From Saururus chinensis (Eukaryota > Streptophyta > Magnoliopsida > Piperales > Saururaceae): a stretch of 64,000 bases of DNA. The DNA is taken from NCBI GenBank assembly GCA_035235625.1, contig CP141150.1, positions 13,268,001 through 13,332,000 of the forward strand, written 5' to 3'. Shown one piece after another: positions 45,831 through 57,282 of this stretch (positions are counted from its first letter, which is position 1; every line of letters begins with the position of its first letter). A program made the position numbers and the translations under genes. Below the pieces are notes generated by a model, which saw only the letters and a list, made by a program, of their open reading frames with translations, was not told the origin of the DNA and did not search any database.

Positions 45831-48735
45831 TTAAAAAATTAAAATTAGAGGAGAGAGCATGTGTAGAGAGAGGAGAGAGTCGGTAGAGAGAGGAGGAAAG
45901 AGAGAGAGGGAGAGAGAGGGTAGAGAGAGGAGAGAGTGAAGAGAGAGAAGAGATGAGAGAGAGGGAAGAGAGAGGAATTAAATTTTGATTTTTTAAGATT
46001 TTTTATATGTTATTAAATTTTAAAAATAAAATAAAATAAAAGTTATTAGTGACAAATAGGAATATGTGTTGCTCGTATACGATATACTAGAGACGCATAC
46101 GCTTATGAATCGCTAATACCTAGTGTATTAGAGACGCATATTCCTATGCGTCGGTAATAACTTTTATTATAATTTTTTTATTTTAAAAATAAATATCAAA
46201 AATAAAAACTCCTAAAAAATTAAAATAAGAGGACATAGAATGTGTAGAGAGAGAAGAGGGGTGGAATAAAGTAAAAAATATATATATTTATATTATATTA
46301 ATATATTTTATTATATTAAAGAGAGAGAAGATAAGAAGAGAGAAAACAAAGTGCATAGAGAGAGAGGAGAGGAGAGAGAGAAGAGAGGGGGTAGAGAGAG
46401 TAAACAGAGAGAAAGTATACAGAGAGAGGAGAAAGAGAGAGATGGTAGAGAGAGAGGATGAGAGAGAGAGAGAGGGTAGAGAGAAGAGTATGAGAGAGAG
46501 GGAGGAGAGAAGAGTATAGAGAGAGAGGGCAGAGAGATAAGAGAAGAAGAGGAGAGAGAGTGTGTATAGAGAGAGGGGGTAGAGAGAGTATAGAGAGAGG
46601 GAGAAATATAATTTTAATTTTTAAAATTTTTATTAAATATTATATTTTTAAAATAAATTTAAAAAATAAAATAAAATATATTTGTGACGCATAGGCATTC
46701 GTGTCACTAATACCCTACAAATTAGCGACACATAAACTGTGTCGCTAAGACTTAGGGCATTAGCGATGCTTTTTACTAAACAATGCTAATAGATTTATTT
46801 TATTTTATATTTATTATTTTTAAAATATAATATATAATTAAAAAATTAAAAAAACTTTTAATTAAATTCCACTACTCTCTCCCCTCTCATCTTCAGTGCT
46901 GGGGCTCACGGTGACGCGTGTGGAAGTGAGAGAGAGAAAGAGAGAGATCAAAAAGAGAGATGGAAGAGAGAGACCGAATGGGAGGGTGGGGGAGAGAGTG
47001 GATATAGAGAGAGGAGAGAGTGAAGAGAGAGAGTGAAGAGAGAGTAGAGAGAGAGGATAGAGAGAAGAGAGTGAGATGAAGTGAAGAGAGAGGGAAGTGA
47101 GTAGAGAGAGAGTAAAGAGAGATTGAGGCGGAGAGAGAGGGAGAGAGGAGGAAGGGTAGAGAGGAGAGGATTTTATTTTTAAAAAAATACTACTGGCAAC
47201 GCTTATTAGTAAGCACCACAAATACGAGATTTATTTCCTATGATCATGAATAAGCATCACAAATATTGAACTTATTTGCGATGCTTATGACTAAGTGTAG
47301 AAAATGTTTGCAAATTGGCTTTTTTAGGAACACTTAAACAGAAGTGTCGCTAAATATTCCACGCTTGCTCATTTTCAAGTAGGCGGGATCATTTCATTCG
47401 CCCGTGTGGCCAAAATTTTGCCCCGCGCGGGTAATATTTCTCCTGCACTGTTTTTATTTCTCCCTCCCGCCCTCCCTTCTTCTCTGGATCCCCCTTGCTG
47501 CCGCCCACAACTACCCCACTTGCCACCGCCAGCTCCACCTTTGCTAGCCCCCGACCGCCTCAGCTCCGCCTTCCCCCCTCCCCACAGCTCCATATACTCC
47601 TACCACCACCCGCTATGTCTCGTCCACCCCCTCGTCACCCGGGATCCGCCTCCCCCCTCTTCCCCGGTCCCCCTCCCTTCCTCCCCCATGCTTCTTCTCC
47701 GGATCCCCCTACTGCCGCCCAGCATGCCGCCGCCTCACCTCCTGCTCCGCCTTTGCTAGCCCCCTGCCGCCAACAGTCGTAATCCCGTCTACATCACGCC
47801 CCCATTGCCTCGACTCCGCCTCTCCCTCACCCTCCCTGGTCCCCCCTCCCTTCTTCCCCTGCCTTCTTCTCCATATCCCCCTATGCCGCCCATAGCCACC
47901 CTACTTGTCATCGCCACGCCTCCGGCTCCGCCTCCGCTAGCCCCCATCCACCCGAGCTCCTCCTACCCCCCTCTTCAACACCCCACGACTTTTTCCCTCC
48001 CCGCAGCCCTGTATTTGCCCCGCTATCGCCCGCACACACCATCCGAGCACCGTCATTGCTAGCCCTCTGCTGCCCCGTCTTCGGCTCCCACCTCCACCCT
48101 CTCCCTCCCTCTCCTCCCCTCCCCTGCCAGAGGAGGGGGACCAAACTTCGGCCCCCATCTCGTCTCCGGAGTGTTTTTTGTTATTAGCGATGCTTGTTAA
48201 AGCGTCGCTAATAAGTTTTTATTTTTAAAAAACTAATTTCTTATTAGTGGCACTTTTTAAAGAGTCACTATTAAGGTTTTATTTTTTTGGAAAAATAATT
48301 TCAAAAATCGTCACTAATAAGGGTTTTTTAATTTTATAAAAGCTAATAAGGATTTTATTAGGGGTGTTTTTACAAGTGTCGCTAATAAGACATTTTTATT
48401 TTTATTAATTTTTTTAATTTTAGCAATGCTTTCTAAGGCATCGTTAATAATTAATTATTAGTGACGCTTATAATTAAGTGTCGCTAATAATTTACCATCA
48501 GCGATCCATAATTAAGCGTCACAAAAAAGTAAAATAATTAGTGACACAAAATCAAGCGTTGATAATAACAGACTATTAGAGATGTTTTATCATAAGCGTC
48601 ATTAACGAGCAATAGTGACTCTATTTTTATCGACGCATTTGGCGACGTTTTTTAAGCATCACTAATAGTCATTAGCGATGCTTGTAAAACTATTAGCGAT
48701 GCTTAAAAGCGTCACTAATAATCCTTCTTGTAATG
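45831..48735. mobile_element. CACTA-like repeat element with GA-rich flank and GC-rich core
   Basis: GA microsatellite (45850-46600 and 46920-47160) alternates with TTAGCGACGC-type motifs in both orientations. A GC- and CT-rich core sits at 47370-48160. A dense motif array at 48170-48720 ends in CCTTCTTGTAATG at 48735, the reverse complement of a CACTA-like terminus (CATTACAAGAAGG). The SAUR D block begins at the next base, at a point matching AGTAGATCTC in other blocks, so the right end is precise. No transposase seen and no left terminus found. Confidence 0.55.
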
Positions 48736-49216
48736 AGTAGATCTCGAATTATTTGACAAATTTAAGAAAATTAAAAGTATTATGTTAACTGTCCTATTTA
48801 GTTTTTTGAAATGAATTAAAATTATTTCATTTTAAAAATTAAATAAGACACATAAAATGATAGATTTGTTTTGCTATTTTTATGCCCATAATGTTCGTAA
48901 TGAACAATGACAAGAAAACTCGATAAAGGAAAATTCATTAAATGAAAATTAGCTAAGATAAATAGAACCGATGCGGAACATATTCCATATTATTGGCACA
49001 TAGATTTCGTATTCAAGTGCCAACAGTTTCATAGCACTAACCAACCACATTTGCTATTCTGTCAATGAAGAATTGATCATCCATTAACTTGTTCGATTTT
49101 AAAACAAGACAACCACTATTTGTGGACCAGTTTGCTCTATATTTCTGTACAATTCTCTGCGGGCTACATTGATGTGACATTTTATTGTCTTAACTTATGA
49201 CAGAGCTTATAGAAAT
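48736..49216. other. SAUR D upstream region
   Basis: No gene. Collinear with 34800-35320 upstream of B. Confidence 0.65.
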
Positions 49217-49344
49217 CAGGCATGCCATCTGCGTTATCTGTACGTTGCTTCTTTCCACATGGGTCCGCATACTCGACAGTCCAACCTCCTAACATGCCCG
49301 GCCAAATGTTTTCCTGGTCCCTTCTTTCCTCCGTGTATATATAT
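49217..49344 (+). promoter_or_regulatory. SAUR D promoter block: conserved module and TATA box
   Basis: E-box CACATG at 49256-49261; TATATATAT at 49336-49344, about 111-119 bases before the ATG. Confidence 0.65.
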
Positions 49345-49454
49345 GGCTTAGAACATTCACTGGTCTTCACTCAAGACCAACACAAGATCCAAATTTAATT
49401 TCAATTTCAGTCCCCTTTCCTTGTAGCAAGCGTATCTGGTACTCCACTTCCAAC

Positions 49455-49871
49455 ATGTTCAGCCCAAAGAAATTGGTTGACATCAGAAAGAGAAGCAAAA
49501 CACTGCTGCCCAAGTTCAACGGTGACACTGGTTCTGTTTTCAGCAGATCATCAGCTCCAAGCAAGGGTTACTTCGTGGTGTACACAAAAGATGGGGATCG
49601 CTTTGTAGTTCCATTGGCAAACCTTAAGACTCCTGTATTCAAAGAGTTGTTGAAGCTCTCTGAAGAAGAATTTGGGTTGCCGACAAATGGGCCAATCACA
49701 GTTCCATGTGATTCAGCTTTTATGGACTATATCATGGGAGTTGTTCAAAGACATGCTTCTACCGAAATGGAGAAGGCCTTGCTCATCTCCATAGCCTCAG
49801 GGTGCTGCTCACAATATTCTTTACTACATCAAGAACAGAATTGCAGGAAATTGCCAATCTATGCCTGCTGA
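49455..49871 (+). CDS. SAUR-family auxin-responsive protein, copy D
   Basis: Intact intronless frame of 138 residues, same subfamily as A and B. It opens MFSPKKLVDIRKRSKTLLPK and is one residue shorter than A (GSVFSRSS against GSSVFGRAS). The core reads SKGYFVVYTKDGDRFVVPL, then TPVFKELLKLSEEEFGLPTN and PCDSAFM. Tyr is present at the VVYT position where A and B have His. The tail ends KLPIYAC, as in A. Family role as for A. Its downstream flank was later hit by a LINE. Confidence 0.92.
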   Translation: MFSPKKLVDIRKRSKTLLPKFNGDTGSVFSRSSAPSKGYFVVYTKDGDRFVVPLANLKTPVFKELLKLSEEEFGLPTNGPITVPCDSAFMDYIMGVVQRHASTEMEKALLISIASGCCSQYSLLHQEQNCRKLPIYAC

Positions 49872-50024
49872 TGTAATCTGTCAACACAAAATTAAACGTT
49901 TCTGCTTTTTTTACTGTAACAAAGATATTAACAGATTGTTTGGAATGTTGTTTAAAGGAAAAGATTTGTACATTACTATTCGTAATGAAGACGAGTATTA
50001 GACAACTCTATTGGGCTTTGTAGA

Positions 50025-50930
50025 TTGATGAGGAAATTAATTACAGATGCAAATTTTCTTTGGGTTTGTTGGATTAACTTTCATTACATTAAAAACTCAA
50101 CTATTTGGGTTTATCAAGTTTGTGTTTGTGACGCATATGCTCGGAAACAAAATATGTTTATCCGACCTTTGTTTATTAAATATGTGAGATATAATATTAT
50201 GGATGGTCGGAAAACAAATTTTTGGCTCGACCTATGGGCTGGGAATTTTACTCTACTACAAAAGTTTGGAAGAAGGATGCAAGGACAATATTCTATTGAT
50301 ATTCTAGAAAAGATGTCATATTGTTAGGATCAGTGGAGATTTTCTTTTAGTGATTCTCCTAGAGAAATCTTATTCAAACAATTAATTGATATGGCAAAAC
50401 CTCATTTATCTAATGGTGATAATTATATATCTTGGGAGGCATCTCCTTCAGGAAAATTCTCTTGTATTTCAGCTTTTAATGTGGAGAGAACTCACAAGTC
50501 CAGAATAAATTGGGGTAATCTTGTTTGGTATAAACATCATATACCTAGACACTCTTTTATTGGTTGGCTTATGATGTATGGTGGTCTTCTCACTCTAGAT
50601 AAAATTCAAGAAAGAGGAGTTTTATTAGTTAATCGATGGGTATTATGCAAGAATGATCTTGAATCTGCTGCTCATCTATTTTTCCAATGTTCATATTCAA
50701 AATGGATCTTGAAGTCTATTGTTAATTTATTAAGGGTGCCTTCGATGTCTAATGATCCTCTCCTCTTTGTCACTCAATGTCGAGCTATTGATCGCAGAAA
50801 TAAACATCTTTGTTTGATTTTCAAACTATTACTCAAGAGCGAAATGGAAGAATTTTTTTTTACCAGTACACTCATAAAAGATATCAAAAAAGGAAAATTG
50901 AGCAAGAAATCTGTCTTTTTGTATTTTTAA
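50025..50930 (+). pseudogene. LINE ORF2 C-terminal remnant
   Basis: Two frames on the same strand, 50025-50327 (VRYNIMDGRKTNFWLDLWAG) and 50391-50930 (WEASPSGKFSCISAFNV, then IPRHSFIGWLMMYGGLLTLD, KIQERGVLL and CSYSKWILKSIVNLL). These match the region after the reverse transcriptase and the zf-RVT zinc-binding domain of plant L1-type LINEs. A stop at 50325-50327 lies between them. The second frame is unusually intact (179 codons) next to the fragments at 15 and 55 kb, which suggests a younger copy. Confidence 0.8.
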
Positions 50931-51042
50931 ATTCCTTTACTGTAAAAATTGTGCAAGAGTTACATTTCTTATCCTTGAGATGGAGATTGTAATTTCTTCT
51001 CTTTGATGTAATTCCCACGGTGCTTTAATGAAAGGGGGTACC

Positions 51043-51740
51043 TAGGGGTGTTCATGGACGTCCATTGTCCATATATCCGCCAATATCTGCGTCCCTTTTT
51101 ATATAAAATGGACAGTTTTTTTGGTCTACGCCAGACACGAACAAAATTTTTTGTCCGCACTAATAGGGAGCTACGGACACAGACATACCCTTGTCCGTGT
51201 CCGCGGACGTCTGCGTTCGCCGCTCTTACTTAATATTCCCTTAAATATAGTAATAATTATTACTAACTATTAGAAGAAAAAAAATTCAGTTCCTATGTAG
51301 CATCTTAGGACAGTCCCAACATGCTACATATTAACTTGACTACTTAAAAACATGAATCTAGTACTTATATACCATGTTAAAGCAGTCCTAACATGCTACA
51401 TAGGTACTGGACAATTTAAAAATATAAATTTATAACTTATATAGCATGTTAGGATCATCTTAATATGCTACGTATGTATTAAATAACTTGAAAACATAGA
51501 TTTAGCACCTATGTAATATGTTAAGACAATGTTTACATGTTATAAAAGTGCTAAAAAAATTGAATTAGGATAAAAATTTAGGTGTTGAAATATTTGTTCA
51601 TATCCGTAGTGGACGGACTTGGACAAAGTATAATGCAGACTAGGGCGGACACAGACGGACACGGACAAGAGTTATTCAAATAATGGACGGACACGAACAT
51701 ACCCTATGTCCGCGTCCGTTTCTGTCCGTGAACACCCCTA
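51043..51740. mobile_element. hAT-type MITE (698 bp)
   Basis: Terminal inverted repeat TAGGGGTGTTCA(T/C)GGAC, 16 of 17 bases matching. Target duplication GGGGTACC (51035-51042) and AGGGTACC (51741-51748), 7 of 8. The interior is AT-rich with repeated ATGTAGCATGTTA-like words and CGGACACGGAC motifs near the ends. No coding capacity. Confidence 0.85.
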
Positions 51741-51746
51741 AGGGTA

Positions 51747-51767
51747 CCCCCCCCCCCCCCCCCCCCC
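51747..51767. repeat. C(21) homopolymer
   Basis: Run of 21 C immediately after the MITE, within the LINE tail region. Runs of this kind are prone to length error. Confidence 0.9.
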
Positions 51768-51849
51768 ATATCTTTTTAGCGAAAAAAAAAAGATGAGTAT
51801 TAGACAAGATTGATTGGCATCTTAATGGGGTCCACTAGTAACCTAGTGT

Positions 51850-51855
<6 letters not shown>

Positions 51856-51938
<83 letters not shown>
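51856..51938. repeat. (TA)n microsatellite downstream of SAUR D
   Basis: About 83 bases of AT dinucleotide at the position equivalent to 27469-27592 and 36275-36324. Confidence 0.95.
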
Positions 51939-51940
<2 letters not shown>

Positions 51941-53222
51941 TGATTTTAGTTTATCATCCGCAAACTGGTGATCAAATGGAGATAGTAAATAGACCTCTGA
52001 ATATCCTAATAAGGAGTTTGGTAGGGACTAACTTAAAATATTGGGATTAACACTTGTTCAAAGATTGATTTATTTATAATTGAAGGTTGAATATATGTAC
52101 ATGTTTTAGCCACTTTACTTTTGTATGTCTCTTACCCACACTCTCCATTGGATTGGATTTGGCTATTATTCAAGATGTAAAGAGATTAAGTGGCAAGGCT
52201 AAAAGACTTTATTGTTTACTTGTAATATATTTATTTTGATACTTTTAAGAAACTTGCAAGTATCTAATGCACAAATATAAAGTTGTAGGTGATTTAAAGA
52301 AGATTAGTTCTTTGGAGATCATTGAGAATATCAATGTTTACCATCAAAAGCTTCCTAGCCACATTTGTATTTCAGATGTGTTTAATATCAAACATCTCAT
52401 TTTTACCTTGGTGATTCTTCTGATGATGAATATTAAAATTTAAGGTTGAATTCTTTCGAACCAGGGAAGGAAGATGCAAGTCAAATGGCTTTGAAGTTGA
52501 TTGAGAAATAAGATCCGACATATAAAATTTGTAAAAAAATTGTCATTGATTGACCGACCAAGCAACTGATTGATTGATTGATTATCTTACTATCTTCGTA
52601 GAACAGTTCTAAAAGCCCCATTGATCTATCAAATCATTCAAACAGTAACATGAATAATCGATTGGCCCTTATAAGCGATCGATAGCTAAGTTCTAGCATA
52701 AGTTAGGAATCTATTTTGGATTCAATCTTTTGTAAGAGATTATCTTCTTTAAAGTTTTTTTCTTTAATAAGAGACTTAATTTCATGTGTTCTTATTTATT
52801 TAGGTTTTTTCTAGTCTCTTTTCTCAAATTTTAATTAATTAATTATTATTTAAATTTAGATTAGATTTATTTATTTATAACTTATGTCACTAAGGCCTAT
52901 ATAAGAGTTTTGACATATTAATAGAAATTATTAGTATATAATTTTTATGATAGATAAGTTAAAAAGAAGAAAGCTTCTTTCACTCTATTTTTTGTGAGTT
53001 TAAGAGTGTGAAATGTTGCATTGATGTGATATGAAGGAACATGTCCATTCCCGACATCCTCCACTGTCTGATATGCACATGGCTTTTACCCAACACATCT
53101 AAAGATCACACAATCTCATCCACTCATCCACTTCCCTTTCTTTCACAAGGGAGCCACTCATATGCGGGTCGCTGCATCGATGTGATATGTTTTAGCCGCC
53201 AACTCAAACCGCTTAGAGAACT
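51939..53222. other. Spacer between SAUR D and E
   Basis: No gene. The first part (51950-52380) has short gypsy-like wording (TTTAGTTTATCATCCGCAAA, ATCAAATGGAGA) too degraded to call. From about 52400 it aligns with the B-C spacer. Confidence 0.5.
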
Positions 53223-53350
53223 GCAGACATGGCCACCTGCATAATCTCCATTTTCACGTGGGCTTGCATACTTGGCAACCCAACAAAATGAAAGCTACAG
53301 CCATCAACAGCCAAATATGAATTTTCAGCCGATTATTCTTGCTATAAATA
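53223..53350 (+). promoter_or_regulatory. SAUR E promoter block: module with G-box and TATA box
   Basis: G-box CACGTG at 53255-53260 in the shared module; TATAAATA at 53343-53350; TGTCTC at 53451-53456 in the presumed leader. Same arrangement as C. Confidence 0.65.
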
Positions 53351-53492
53351 GCTTACCAGATTCATTGCTCGCCACTTGAAAAGCCACAAAGATTTCAGCT
53401 TCTACTCATTGCACCGGGATTTCTTTCAGCCACCACAACATTTAGACTTCTGTCTCCCCTCTGTGCATCAATCTCACCGTTGCCTTAAAACC

Positions 53493-53909
53493 ATGTTCAG
53501 CCCAAAGAGGTTTGCTGAGCTCGCCAAGAGTAAATTTGCGTTTCCCAGACTCAATAGTGACAGAGGCTTTTCTGCCTTCAGCAGATCATCAGCGGCCAGC
53601 AAGGGTCATTTCGTGGTGTACACAACAGATGGCGACCGCTTTCTGGTTCCATTGATGTACCTGAACAGTCCTGTATTCAGGGAGCTATTGAAGATGTCTG
53701 AACAAGAATTCGGCTTGCCAGCGGATGGCCCTATCATATTGCCATGTGATTCAGTTTTCATGGATAACCTAATGTCATTCCTCCAGGGAAATACTTTTAC
53801 CAATATGGAGAAGACCTTGCTTATTTCCATTGCGTCTGGATACTGCTCAAGATCGTGTTTGCTAGAGCAAGATCAATCGTGCCAGAAATTACCATTACAT
53901 GGCTGCTAA
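53493..53909 (+). CDS. SAUR-family auxin-responsive protein, copy E
   Basis: Intact intronless frame of 138 residues, paralogue of C. It opens MFSPKRFAELAKSKFAFPRL; FAELAK is the segment absent from C. The core is SKGHFVVYTTDGDRFLVPL, then LNSPVFRELLKMSEQEFGL and PCDSVFM, with tail KLPLHGC. The frame could be read open further upstream, but only through non-ATG codons; the ATG at 53493 matches every other copy and gives the usual SAUR length. Other differences from C are few (for example NSDRG for NGDRG, NTFTN for NTSTN), so the duplication is recent relative to the A/C split. Confidence 0.92.
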   Translation: MFSPKRFAELAKSKFAFPRLNSDRGFSAFSRSSAASKGHFVVYTTDGDRFLVPLMYLNSPVFRELLKMSEQEFGLPADGPIILPCDSVFMDNLMSFLQGNTFTNMEKTLLISIASGYCSRSCLLEQDQSCQKLPLHGC

Positions 53910-54717
53910 TTTAATTAGCATGCCGGTAATCTTTTTGTTGTTTTTGTGTTTTTCTTGTACATCACATACTCAAATTTGAGGATTTTTTTCCACTACCAAT
54001 TAATGATAGCTTAATGCCTTCACCATTATGATTTAACTTGAAATTTGATACAGTAGAATGTGATTGGTGCTTATATAATTGGCTATAATGGAAAGGACTG
54101 GTCTATTAATGTGTCTGTCTCTATATTGATAGAAATGCCACCAACCGATCAGTATTCCTGGAAATACTTTGGCACAAGTGCTCACAGTGGCAGAAAATGA
54201 ATGCATTACCGTTCCTTTTCTTCATTTTTACTTTGCTAACCCACAGAACAAAACTTCTTTTCCTTTCCTTTCTGCCGCTGGCTCTGTCTCCCCGTGCTTC
54301 TAGCGTTGCCTCTGAGTCACGGCCTCTCTGCCTTCCGGCACCTCCACATCCTTGTCCACCTACTCCCATCCACCGCAAGTCCATCCTTGTGAAAAAGCTC
54401 GGGCTTTCTCGTAGACAAGAATACATTGTCATTAAGGGGTATAATAAGAGAGCGGAAGAGTGAAAATTCTCTTATTCTTTGTAAACATTAAATATCAAAA
54501 CTTCAATGAGAAAATACTAATCTGGAGGCCACATTATACATGAGATGTCTAGAAGCCTAGTCGCAACTTTTGTAAACAACTACAAGTTCATGTAGTTGAC
54601 TGACATAAATAACGAGTTAAATAAATATCTACAAATGATGAAAAACTTAAACTACAGGAAGCATAAATGTAAGTACACACTAATGGTGTTGAGAAATGAG
54701 AAGTCATGATGTGGTAA
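53910..54717. other. SAUR E downstream flank
   Basis: No gene. Collinear with 38172-38957 after C, with a small insertion near 54390-54460. Confidence 0.65.
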
Positions 54718-54929
54718 CCTCGTCATGAATCAAGCGTCATATTCACAGCCAATTAAGCAAGAAATCAGACACAATGAAGTCTAAAGCCCATTTGAATATT
54801 CAGTAAAGGTAGGCTCCAATACCGAAAATATTAATAATGATGCTTCTGCATAAGATATGGAGCTGAAAATATTTCATTTTCAGCAGCATCTGCGAACCAG
54901 GCCCACAGAGAACTGAAATTATGTGTTTA
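54718..54929. other. Unassigned stretch after the SAUR E block
   Basis: No gene seen and no match to the C flank. Confidence 0.4.
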
Positions 54930-55345
54930 TTAATTAGTGAAACGTCATCAATTAAGTAATTAATTAGCGACGCTTTTCAAAGAGTCGCTAATCACTATTT
55001 TTTCTTTAGCGTGACTAATACCTAGTTTTAATTTTTTTTAAAAAAAATTAATATTAGCGATACTTTATAAAGTGCCACTAATAATTAATTATTAGTGATG
55101 CATGTAAATAAGCGTCACTAATAATTTACTATTTGTGACAAGTTATAAAGTGTCGTAATAAAAAATTAAATTTGTGATGTAAAGATAAGTGTTGCTAATA
55201 GGGTCGTAATAGCGACACTTTTTCATATGCGTTGTTAATTATCATTAACGACTGGACTTTTATCCACGCAAAAAACGTTACGAATAGTTATTAGCAATAC
55301 TTTTATGACTATAGTAACATTTAAAATGTCTTTAATAGTCTTTTT
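54930..55345. mobile_element. CACTA-like subterminal repeat fragment
   Basis: Dense ATTAGCGACGCTTTTCAAAG and AGTCGCTAAT type motifs in both orientations, as at 690-1280 and 48170-48720. It ends near TAGTCTTTTTTCATT with no clear terminus. Confidence 0.45.
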
Positions 55346-55361
55346 TCATTAAAAAATAAAA

Positions 55362-56253
55362 AAATATTCATGTTTAATTGGGGCCATGGGCTATCCCTTT
55401 TCCCTAGTGAGAAAGTTTAGGCGCAGGTGTGTTGCACAATTGGGAAGTGACTTTAATGCTTATATGCCAGAGTGTGTAGCTGAGAGATCTTGTTGTGTTT
55501 GCACAATACTGGTCAGCATCCAGATGATTTCTGGTTGTTCATAGACCCTTTATTGCCCACGCTGAATCAAGAACATGTTGTTTGGTGGAACCCATCTTCT
55601 CAAGGTTTTTTCTCTCCGAGAAAAGTGTATAACCTGATTTGCAATCCTAGCAATGACTAAGATTGGTTAAATATGGTTTGGTTTAAGTATAATATTCCTT
55701 GTCATTCCTTCATGTCCTAGCTAATTTTCTATAACAAGCTCCTTACTATTGTTAATCTTTAGAAGAGAGGTTTCCAAATACTTTATTGGTATATTCTCTG
55801 CAAATCCAATGAGGAGTCCATCACCCATACCATTCTTCAGTGCATCTACTACAAGTTAATAATCCTCTCATTTTTTAGATTTATGAGGTGTGATCTCCTT
55901 ACCCATCTTCCTAATTAATTAACAAGGCATATCTCAGGCATTTGGAGAAAGAAACTAAGCTGGATTACATTCTCAAGATCTTCCTGAATGCTGCCATTTT
56001 TCATATTTGGCAAGAACGTAATTCAATTTTTTTTTATCAGGTAAAAGGGGGAGAAGTTTCTTAATTGTTGTGAATATGAAGTCCAAACTTATGTCTCTTT
56101 TGCCCAAAATCTTAGTTCCATGCTCAAGGATTTTCCTTTTTTAATTTTATGATGACATTGTTATCCCCAAGGGATCTTTCTTTGTTGTATCCTTTTCCCT
56201 ACTTGGGTTTTGTGGTTAATAATATTCACTTTAAAAAAAATAAAAAACAAGAA
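55362..56253 (+). pseudogene. LINE 3' fragment (duplicate of the 15 kb copy)
   Basis: Aligns with 15367-16253. It carries the same zf-RVT remnant (WFKYNIPCHSFMS, KRGFQILYWYILC, FHIWQERNSI) with stops, and ends in an A-rich tail. Its position upstream of SAUR-block sequence repeats the arrangement at 15-23 kb. Confidence 0.7.
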
Positions 56254-56702
56254 TGGTTTAAGATTTTTTGAGAAATTAAACTCCACGAATTTTAATTTAG
56301 TTACCTCATGATCTACTCGCATCTCCGTTGGAGGTCTGGAGGTGGGTTTCAGTAGTCCCGCTCCGAAAGCCTAATAATTTATAAGTAATATGATTAGGGA
56401 ATATAATTAAGAAGAGAAATAAAAATGGCAATTTTGATCTACTTTAAGATACAGTCCTTCCCTTAATAAACTGATTTTGTAAGAACAAATGAATATTAAG
56501 TGCATTCTCAACCTAATTAACTATTTTTCAGTGATAAACAAAACTATATATTACTAACCCAACCTTTCCAACTGTGTTCTGGCCACGATAAATTTTTTTT
56601 CTTGGGAAGGGTAAACCTTAAATTAGATCTTAGTTGGGAAGGGTAACCTGATGGGGTAATATTATTACTCTAAATATTAGTGGAAAAATGGTAATAATAT
56701 AG
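56254..56702. other. SAUR-block upstream sequence (left of copia insertion)
   Basis: No gene. Collinear with 33881-34395. It ends in TATAG, the left TSD of the copia element, and the block resumes at 63614. Confidence 0.65.
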
Positions 56703-57160
56703 TGTAGAATTTCACAATAGCACAATCCAAAATAAAGCAGAAAAATAATGTAAGTAAGTAAATAGAGCAAGACACAGAAATTTACGTGGTTCGGTAAGGT
56801 GCCTACGTCTACGACCGAAGAGAGCCTTCCACTAGCACTTAAGAAATATTCGGATAAATTATAAGCCTCTCAAACAGGCCCTTAAGAGAAATCCCTTGTA
56901 CATCCAAGTTCTCACCCCTCTCTCACAGGAAATAAAACCAAGAAGAAAAGTCCCTCTTTGCTACCCAAAAAACCAAGAGAAGAAAAAAGGTTCTCTCTCA
57001 CCCTCACATAAAAGAGAAAAACAAAATCTTCTCAAAGGCCCGTGTGTAACAAACCAATTAGTTAGATAAGCATTAATAAATCGTAAAACCGATTTATCCT
57101 TATCACAATCGGAACCAACACTGAGTCCGACTTCCGCTGGACTCAAGTCACGTATCAACA
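56703..57160 (-). repeat. Copia 3' LTR
   Basis: Direct repeat of 63133-63608 with scattered substitutions. The 5' LTR has an extra tandem copy of AAAATAAAACAGAAAAA. Confidence 0.9.
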
Positions 57161-57282
57161 ATCTCCACCTTGACTTGAGTCTGACAAGTCACCTAAGAGA
57201 ATCATCCACACCTGCCTTTTTCCCTGCGTCCTCCACCTTGAACACAGCTCCTTTCACACCCCAACTTGGTGCAATGTGATCC

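Larger units (their letters stand above)
50006..51791 (+). mobile_element. 5'-truncated LINE with 16-base TSD, containing an hAT MITE
   Basis: The LINE piece is flanked by GACGAGTATTAGACAA (49990-50005) and GATGAGTATTAGACAA (51792-51807), a 16-base duplication with one mismatch. It ends in GCGAAAAAAAAAA. This pairing of long TSD, A tail and 5' truncation is the mark of target-primed reverse transcription. The MITE at 51043-51740 sits near its 3' end. Confidence 0.85.

Noticed and set aside
47406..48158. Pro/Ser-rich frames resembling cell-wall proteins
   Set aside because: No signal peptide or regular SPPPP units; they sit in the GC-rich core of a repeat element with frames open on both strands.
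51747..51767. C(21) run as a functional i-motif
   Set aside because: Single homopolymer within a LINE tail, liable to sequencing error; no supporting context.
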